Of a stretch of 64,000 nt of DNA, positions 58,873 through 64,000 are shown piece by piece. How positions within the stretch are numbered: position 1 is the stretch's first letter; every line of letters starts with the position of its first letter. The DNA is taken from positions 1 through 64,000 of the forward strand of contig CAKKRE010000014.1 of assembly GCA_919902505.1 (NCBI GenBank), in the 5' to 3' direction. The DNA is from Nitrospiraceae bacterium. GTDB lineage: Bacteria > Nitrospirota > Nitrospiria > Nitrospirales > Nitrospiraceae. The notes under the pieces are model-generated. The model was not told the origin of the DNA. It worked only from the letters and a program-made list of their open reading frames with translations, and searched no databases. The position numbers and the translations under genes were made by a program.

Positions 58873-60255
58873 CTAGGCCGGCAATCGCTCCAGGATCGCC
58901 AACCCTGTCTTCCAGATATCCCCTGCGCCGAGCGTAATCACGAGATCCCCGGATTTCAGCGTCGGCAGCACCTGCTCCGCCATGGTGTCTTTGCGCTCCA
59001 CGAAGGTGGCCGATGGATGCCCGGCCGCCTGCACCGCCTCCACCAGCTTCGCACCGGACACGCCGGGAATCGGCTGTTCGCCCGCCGCATAAATTTCCGT
59101 CATGAAGAGCGCATCCGCCTGGTCGAACGCATGGGCAAATTCCTGCATCAAATCGCGTGAACGGCTGTAGCGATGCGGCTGGAACAGCACGACCACGCGT
59201 CGATCCCACCCCTGCTTCGCGGCGGCGATCGTGGCCCGCACCTCGGTCGGATGATGCCCGTAGTCGTCCACCACCATGATGCCGGCCTTTTCCCCGCGCA
59301 GGTGGAACCGTCGCTCCACCCCGCTGAACGCCGCGAGGCCTTTCCGGATCAGATCGACCGGAATGTCCAACTCCATGCCGATGGCGATCGCCACCAATGC
59401 ATTCGACACATTGTGAATGCCAGGAATGGACAACCGGAACGGACCGAGGTTGCGCCCGCGGAAGAACACCCGGAACTCAGCGCCCCATTGCCGCAGGCTG
59501 ATATCGGTGGCGCGAAAGTCGGGCACATAGCCGGGGTGTTCGTGCAGGCCGTACGTCTGATAGCGCTTCACCACGCGGGGCAGCAGATTGCGCAACCGCT
59601 CGTCGTCGGAACACAACACGGCCAGGCCGTAGAACGGCACCTTGTTTACAAACTCCAGGAAGCTGTCGTTCAACTTCTCCATACTGCCATAATGGTCCAG
59701 GTGCTCACGGTCGATATTCGTGACTGCAGCGATGGTCGGGGCGAGTCGCAGAAACGACCCGTCACTTTCATCCGCTTCCGCAATGAGCAGATCGCCGCGC
59801 CCCAGTCGGGCATGGCTCCCGAGGGCATTCACCTTGCCGCCGATCACCATCGTGGGATCCAATCCGCCTTGCGCGAGCACATTCGCCACCATCGAAGTCG
59901 TCGTCGTCTTCCCATGGGCGCCGGCGATCGCCACGCCGAACTTCAGCCGCATCAGCTCCGCCAACATCTCCGCACGCGGGATGACCGGAATCTGCCGCGC
60001 TTTTGCCGCAACCACTTCAGGATTGGTGGCGGCCACCGCGGACGAGATCACCACCACCTGCGCTTCGCCGATGTTGGACTCATGGTGGCCGATGGCGATG
60101 CGCCCCCCCAGTTCCTCAAGCCGGCGCGTCGTTTCCGATTGGCTGAGATCCGAACCGCTGACCTTATACCCGAGCGTCAACAACACCTCGGCGATCCCGC
60201 TCATCCCGGATCCGCCGATGCCCACCAGATGAATATGTTGTGTCTTTCTAAACAT
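58873..60255 (-). CDS. murC: UDP-N-acetylmuramate--L-alanine ligase
   Basis: 460 residues. The first of the amino acid ligases of peptidoglycan synthesis. HLVGIGGSGMSGIAEVL is the N-terminal UDP-binding part, AGAHGKTTTTSMVANVL the P-loop, and DEYGHHPTEVRATIAA occurs as VDDYGHHPTEVRATI. Start: ATG at 60255, where the family begins; the open frame to 60369 overlaps murG and is not protein. Confidence 0.97.
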   Translation of the reverse strand: MFRKTQHIHLVGIGGSGMSGIAEVLLTLGYKVSGSDLSQSETTRRLEELGGRIAIGHHESNIGEAQVVVISSAVAATNPEVVAAKARQIPVIPRAEMLAELMRLKFGVAIAGAHGKTTTTSMVANVLAQGGLDPTMVIGGKVNALGSHARLGRGDLLIAEADESDGSFLRLAPTIAAVTNIDREHLDHYGSMEKLNDSFLEFVNKVPFYGLAVLCSDDERLRNLLPRVVKRYQTYGLHEHPGYVPDFRATDISLRQWGAEFRVFFRGRNLGPFRLSIPGIHNVSNALVAIAIGMELDIPVDLIRKGLAAFSGVERRFHLRGEKAGIMVVDDYGHHPTEVRATIAAAKQGWDRRVVVLFQPHRYSRSRDLMQEFAHAFDQADALFMTEIYAAGEQPIPGVSGAKLVEAVQAAGHPSATFVERKDTMAEQVLPTLKSGDLVITLGAGDIWKTGLAILERLPA

Positions 60256-60337
60256 TGCCGGCCGCCTTAGTCCCTGTTCGCGAAATGGTCTGTGACTCCC
60301 GTTCCTGTCATGTCGCTGTGGCTCCCATTCTCGTGGT

Positions 60338-61459
60338 TCATAGGGCGCGAGCGCTCCCGCTGGTCTCATGGCGCCTCCTTATGACGTCGTAACATTCATG
60401 AACGATGGCTTCCGCCGCATCACTGCGCCGCATACTCCAACTCTGTTCACTCATGGTCTGAAGCCGATGAGGCTCTTTCAAAATCTGTGTGACGGCTTGC
60501 GCCAGTCCGGCTCCGGTCAATTCCGCTTGCGGCAGGAGCACCGCACCACCGGCCTGAGCCATCACTTCGGCATTCCGCAGTTGATGGTTGTAGATCGCCG
60601 TCGGCAGCGGAATCAGAATCGCCGCCTTGCCACAGACCGTCAGTTCGGCAATCGTCATGGCTCCGGCCCTCGCCACCACGAGATCGGCGCTTCGCAGCAC
60701 CGTCGGCATGTCGTAGAGGAAGGGGACCACCTGGGCGGGCATGCCGGCTTCTTCATACGCGGCTACCACCCTGGCGTGATCCGCCTCACCGGTTTGATGG
60801 GTGATGGTCAGCAGGCCCTGCATGGCACGAAGCCACGGCAAGGCCTCGATCATCGCCGAATTGATGGCCTTCGCTCCCTGACTGCCGCCGAAGATCAACA
60901 GATGTCGAGTGGTGCGTTCCTCTGCCCGGCTCGCCGCCGGAGCGGCAGAGCCCAGAAACGCCTGTCGGACCGGTGTGCCCACCACGCTGGCCTTGCATCG
61001 ATCGAAGCATTTCACCGTCGACTCGAAAGCCAGAAACACCCGCTGCACGAACGGCGCGACCGCCTTGTTCGCCATGCCGGGATAGGCGTTCGGCTCGAGA
61101 ATCACACCGGGGATCCGTCGTAGAAACGCGGCGAGAAGCATCGCCGGACTGGTGTATCCGCCGACGCCGAACACGAGATCGGCACTCTGCTTTTTGAGGA
61201 TCCCCATCGACTGCCACAGACTCTTCGGCAAGGTGACCAGGGCCTTCACGATCTCAAGCGGACTCTTACCCATCAAGGGATTGGCATCGATGCACTGCAA
61301 GGGAAAGCCTTCATGGGCCAGCACTTTGCGTTCGATTCCACGCGTGGTGCCGACAAACAGAATCCGAGTGGATGGATCGCGCCGTAAAAATTCCCGCGCG
61401 ACGGCGATCGCCGGATACAGATGGCCTCCCGTTCCACCGGCAGCGATGACCACGTTCAC
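60338..61459 (-). CDS. murG: Undecaprenyldiphospho-muramoylpentapeptide beta-N-acetylglucosaminyltransferase
   Basis: 373 residues, GT-B fold. It adds GlcNAc to lipid I, giving lipid II, at the inner face of the membrane. VIAAGGTGGHLYPAIAVA is the first glycine loop; VFGVGGYTSPAMLLAA the second; FGGSQGAKAIN and VVARAGAMTIAEL contact the donor. Start: GTG at 61459, five bases after ftsW, with the ribosome site in the ftsW stop region (GGGGGTGA). Confidence 0.96.
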   Translation of the reverse strand: MNVVIAAGGTGGHLYPAIAVAREFLRRDPSTRILFVGTTRGIERKVLAHEGFPLQCIDANPLMGKSPLEIVKALVTLPKSLWQSMGILKKQSADLVFGVGGYTSPAMLLAAFLRRIPGVILEPNAYPGMANKAVAPFVQRVFLAFESTVKCFDRCKASVVGTPVRQAFLGSAAPAASRAEERTTRHLLIFGGSQGAKAINSAMIEALPWLRAMQGLLTITHQTGEADHARVVAAYEEAGMPAQVVPFLYDMPTVLRSADLVVARAGAMTIAELTVCGKAAILIPLPTAIYNHQLRNAEVMAQAGGAVLLPQAELTGAGLAQAVTQILKEPHRLQTMSEQSWSMRRSDAAEAIVHECYDVIRRRHETSGSARAL

Positions 61460-61463
61460 TCCG

Positions 61464-62663
61464 TCACCCCCCGCGCTTGCGCACCACCCGCGGCCCACTG
61501 CTGTCCTGCCCGCCCTGCCGGTCGCGTGAAATGTTCAACAGAATCCCGACGCCGAACAAATTGGCCATCAATGAGGAGCCGCCATAGCTGACAAACGGCA
61601 GGGTCAAGCCTTTGGTCGGCAGCAGTCCGGTGACCACCCCAGTATTGACCAGGGCCTGCATACCGACGAGAAGCGTGATGCCCATGGCCAGGTGCCGACC
61701 GAACGGATTGCGCGCCCGCCCCGCGATCTGAAAGCCCTTGATGACGAACAGCCCAAACAGCAGCACGATGGTCACGGTGCCCATCAGCCCCAACTCTTCG
61801 CCGACCAGGGCCAGCACAAAGTCGGTATGCGCCTCCGGCAGAAAAAACAACTTCTGTTTTCCTTCGCCCAGGCCCACACCGAACGGGCCGCCGCTGCCGA
61901 ACGCCAGAAAGGATTGATGGATTTGATATCCGGAACCGGTCGGATCCTTGGCCCCGTACAGATATTCGATCACTCGTCGACGCCGATAAGGGGACCCCAG
62001 AATCAAGGCCGCCACCGTCGGCAGCGCACAGAGCGCCAGGAGGCCGAGATGTTTGATGCGCGCCCCTGCCAGAAACAGCATCGTCACGACCACCAGGCCC
62101 ATCACCACGACCGTTCCCAGGTCCGGCTCCAGCAAAACCAGGCCGCTCAGTAGCCCCAGCACGATCAGCGGCGGCAACAGGCCGCGAGAAAAGTGGGCGA
62201 GCTGGTCCTGCTTCTTCGTCAGGTAGGCCGCGATGTATATGACCACCGCGTACTTCGCCAACTCGGCCGGCTGAATGTTGATCGGACCGAGATGCAGCCA
62301 CCGGCGCGCCCCTTTGGCCACACTGCCGAGCGACGGAAGGAGCACCAACACCAGCAGCACCGTCGTCCCGAACAGCAGCGGAATCGCCAATTTCTTCCAA
62401 ATCGTGTAGTCGATCTTCGAAATGAGATGCATCACCAGGAGACCGGCGCCCAACCAGGCCAACTGGCGCTTCAGGAAGTACCAGGGGTCGTGAAACCGAT
62501 TCCCCGCTACTACCGCGCTGGCGCTGAACACCATGACCAGCCCCACCAGGGCAAGAATGAGCGTCACGGCCAGGAGGGCCGGATCGACCGGCACGCGTTT
62601 GGTCGCCCGCTGGGTCGAGGTCGACCAGGGCAACATCAGTGTTCCGAGCGCATGCTGTGCCAT
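61464..62663 (-). CDS. ftsW: Peptidoglycan glycosyltransferase FtsW (SEDS family)
   Basis: 399 residues with ten predicted membrane helices. The SEDS polymerase that makes septal glycan strands with its partner transpeptidase. Signature segments: NIQPAELAKYAVVIYIA, LLEPDLGTVVVM (with the catalytic-site Asp), YQIHQSFLAFGSGGPFG and GLTLPFVSYGGSSL. A basic C-terminal tail (SRDRQGGQDSSGPRVVRKRG) is cytoplasmic. Start: ATG at 62663. Confidence 0.96.
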   Translation of the reverse strand: MAQHALGTLMLPWSTSTQRATKRVPVDPALLAVTLILALVGLVMVFSASAVVAGNRFHDPWYFLKRQLAWLGAGLLVMHLISKIDYTIWKKLAIPLLFGTTVLLVLVLLPSLGSVAKGARRWLHLGPINIQPAELAKYAVVIYIAAYLTKKQDQLAHFSRGLLPPLIVLGLLSGLVLLEPDLGTVVVMGLVVVTMLFLAGARIKHLGLLALCALPTVAALILGSPYRRRRVIEYLYGAKDPTGSGYQIHQSFLAFGSGGPFGVGLGEGKQKLFFLPEAHTDFVLALVGEELGLMGTVTIVLLFGLFVIKGFQIAGRARNPFGRHLAMGITLLVGMQALVNTGVVTGLLPTKGLTLPFVSYGGSSLMANLFGVGILLNISRDRQGGQDSSGPRVVRKRGG

Positions 62664-62698
62664 CGATCAGCTGTTGTTCCTCCCACACGGCTTCCGCC

Positions 62699-64000
62699 TT
62701 ACGCCGGCAGCCCTTGGACCAGGGTCTTAAACTGCCGGCCCCGGTCCTGATAATCCGCAAACATGTCGAAACTGGCGCAGGCCGGCGAGAGTAAGACCAC
62801 CTCACCGGGCTGCGCCTCGCGAGCAGCAAGCTCCACGGCATCGCGGAGGGTCGCTGCAGGACGACACCGGTCAAAATCACCCATCGCCGCCTGAATACGC
62901 CCGGCGGCCTCCCCGATCAAAATTAATCCCTTCACCCGTTCCCGAATCGCCCCTTCGAGACGAGAAAAGTCGCCGCCCTTGTCGCGGCCACCGGCGATCA
63001 ACCAGATCGGCTGGTCGATTCCTTCGAGCGCCTTCAACACCGCATCGACATTGGTGCCTTTAGAGTCGTTCACGAAGCGAACCCCGCGGCGCTCGCGTAC
63101 CACCTCCAGGGCATGTTCCAGTCCGGGGAAGGATCGCAACACGGCGCGAATGGCCTCGATTGAACAGCCACAGAGCAGACCATACGTCACCGCCGCCATC
63201 ACATTTTCGACGTTATGGGGGCCGATAAGCCGCATGTCGCTCCGGCGACAGATTTCCTCCCGCCGCCCTCGAACCGTCGTCACGATCAGGTCGCCGTCAA
63301 TCACGGTGGCCCCCGCTACCCCCGACACCGTGGCGCCGCTGCGGCTGAATCCCAGCACGGTACCCTTGGTGCGTCCGCGAAGCGCGGCCACGCGCGCATC
63401 ATCGAGATTGAACAGCGAATAGTCGCCGGCCGTTTGGTTGGCAAAGATGTTCGCCTTCGCCGCCACATAGTCGTCCACCGAGGCGTAGCGGTCCATATGG
63501 TCCAAGGTCACATTCAAAATCGCAGCAATCCAGGGGTGGAACTGCTCCGTCGTCTCAAGTTGGAAACTGGAGACTTCCAGCACCACATACTCATAGGGTA
63601 CGGGACTCCCAGCCTTCGCCTGGACGGAGGCCAAAGCCGCCTCGCTGGCGGCAATTCCCAGATTGCCCCCGACGAAGGCCCGTTTTCCGCTTTCTTGTAA
63701 AAACTTGCCGATCAAGGTCACCGTCGTGCTCTTCCCGTTGGTCCCGGTCACGGCCACCACCGGCGCCGTCCAAAAGCGGGAGGCCAGCTCCAGTTCCCCG
63801 ATGACCCGGACCCCGCGGGCACGCACACGATTGAGCGCAGCGAGTTGAGTCGGCACACCCGGGCTGATCACGACCAGGTCGGCCCCTTCGAGTGCGGACT
63901 CGTACTGCGCCCCCACCTTCACCGCGATGCTCGACCGGTCCACCTGCGACAGGATGGCGGTCAGTTCCTGCGCCTCCTTCCGGTCGGCCAAGGTGACCCG
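62699..64000 (-). CDS. murD: UDP-N-acetylmuramoylalanine--D-glutamate ligase (5' end outside window)
   Basis: The last ~433 residues of MurD; the first ~20 or so lie beyond the right edge. [20 protein letters not shown] is the P-loop, [15 protein letters not shown] the UDP-MurNAc-Ala pocket, and [17 protein letters not shown] the conserved C-terminal signature. It adds D-Glu to the precursor after MurC. It leads the visible part of the dcw cluster and is followed by ftsW after 35 bases. mraY is expected just outside the window. Confidence 0.96.
   Translation of the reverse strand, partial: RVTLADRKEAQELTAILSQVDRSSIAVKVGAQYESALEGADLVVISPGVPTQLAALNRVRARGVRVIGELELASRFWTAPVVAVTGTNGKSTTVTLIGKFLQESGKRAFVGGNLGIAASEAALASVQAKAGSPVPYEYVVLEVSSFQLETTEQFHPWIAAILNVTLDHMDRYASVDDYVAAKANIFANQTAGDYSLFNLDDARVAALRGRTKGTVLGFSRSGATVSGVAGATVIDGDLIVTTVRGRREEICRRSDMRLIGPHNVENVMAAVTYGLLCGCSIEAIRAVLRSFPGLEHALEVVRERRGVRFVNDSKGTNVDAVLKALEGIDQPIWLIAGGRDKGGDFSRLEGAIRERVKGLILIGEAAGRIQAAMGDFDRCRPAATLRDAVELAAREAQPGEVVLLSPACASFDMFADYQDRGRQFKTLVQGLPA

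Noticed and set aside
1-64000. CRISPR array, prophage, insertion sequence or rRNA
   Set aside because: No spaced short repeats, no transposase, integrase, capsid or tail gene and no rRNA-like stretch were found on reading both strands.

Overview
The window looks like a chromosomal segment of a Nitrospirota bacterium, most probably Nitrospira. This is inferred from the GC-rich coding, the gene content and the gene order; I could not run a search. Three points support it: an mraY-region cell-wall and division cluster continuing into pgeF, yggS, proC, yggT and divIVA; rpsF-ssb-rpsR joined to a DUF177-rpmF-plsX-fab block; and a stand-alone XrtA-type polysaccharide deacetylase. No rRNA, tRNA, CRISPR array, prophage or insertion sequence was seen.

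Positions 1-9241 are accessory DNA. All the small unrelated genes lie on the minus strand: a partial NAD(P)-dependent epimerase, two methyltransferases, a TPR protein, a bicovalent-type FAD oxidoreductase, an amidinotransferase, a DJ-1/PfpI protein, a CTP-synthase-like amidotransferase, a membrane protein and a broken BrnT/BrnA toxin-antitoxin pair. Most gaps between them hold 34-108 bp sites with the core sequences and bulged hairpins of integron attC sites, in cassette orientation. No integrase is present, so this is best read as a CALIN (attC cluster lacking an integrase). A perfect 103-bp direct repeat flanks the PfpI gene. From 9.2 to 11.1 kb the junction with the core genome is a scrap yard of gene fragments: a possible serine-hydrolase tail, an outer-membrane barrel remnant and an Hpt-domain remnant.

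From 11.1 to 25.8 kb come apaH and a DUF309 gene, then one-carbon and pantothenate genes (panB, metF, folD). Next are an NHL-propeller/zinc-finger gene pair, a histidine-kinase remnant, and a three-gene signalling operon (FIST sensor, 1210-residue hybrid kinase, receiver-kinase). A polysaccharide deacetylase follows behind a good sigma-54 promoter match.

From 25.8 to 34.8 kb is a minus-strand block that reads rpsF-ssb-rpsR-DUF177-rpmF-plsX-fabH-fabD-fabG-acpP-fabF-rnc-ppi: translation plus the full initiation and elongation set of type II fatty acid synthesis. From 34.9 to 39.8 kb are envelope proteins (two paralogous Gly/Tyr/Pro-rich lipoproteins next to an outer-membrane barrel, small secreted proteins and a BamE-like lipoprotein) and an indoleamine 2,3-dioxygenase.

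From 39.8 to 48.7 kb the minus strand carries pilC-pilS-pilR-ispE and prs-rplY-pth, with pgsA just upstream behind its own terminator. A small conserved-looking protein and a serine hydrolase follow. From 50.3 kb to the right edge is the dcw cluster, read as murD-ftsW-murG-murC-murB-ddl-ftsQ-ftsA-ftsZ-pgeF-yggS-proC-yggT-divIVA. It makes the lipid II precursor, exports and polymerises it at the septum, and builds the Z-ring. murD is cut by the window edge.
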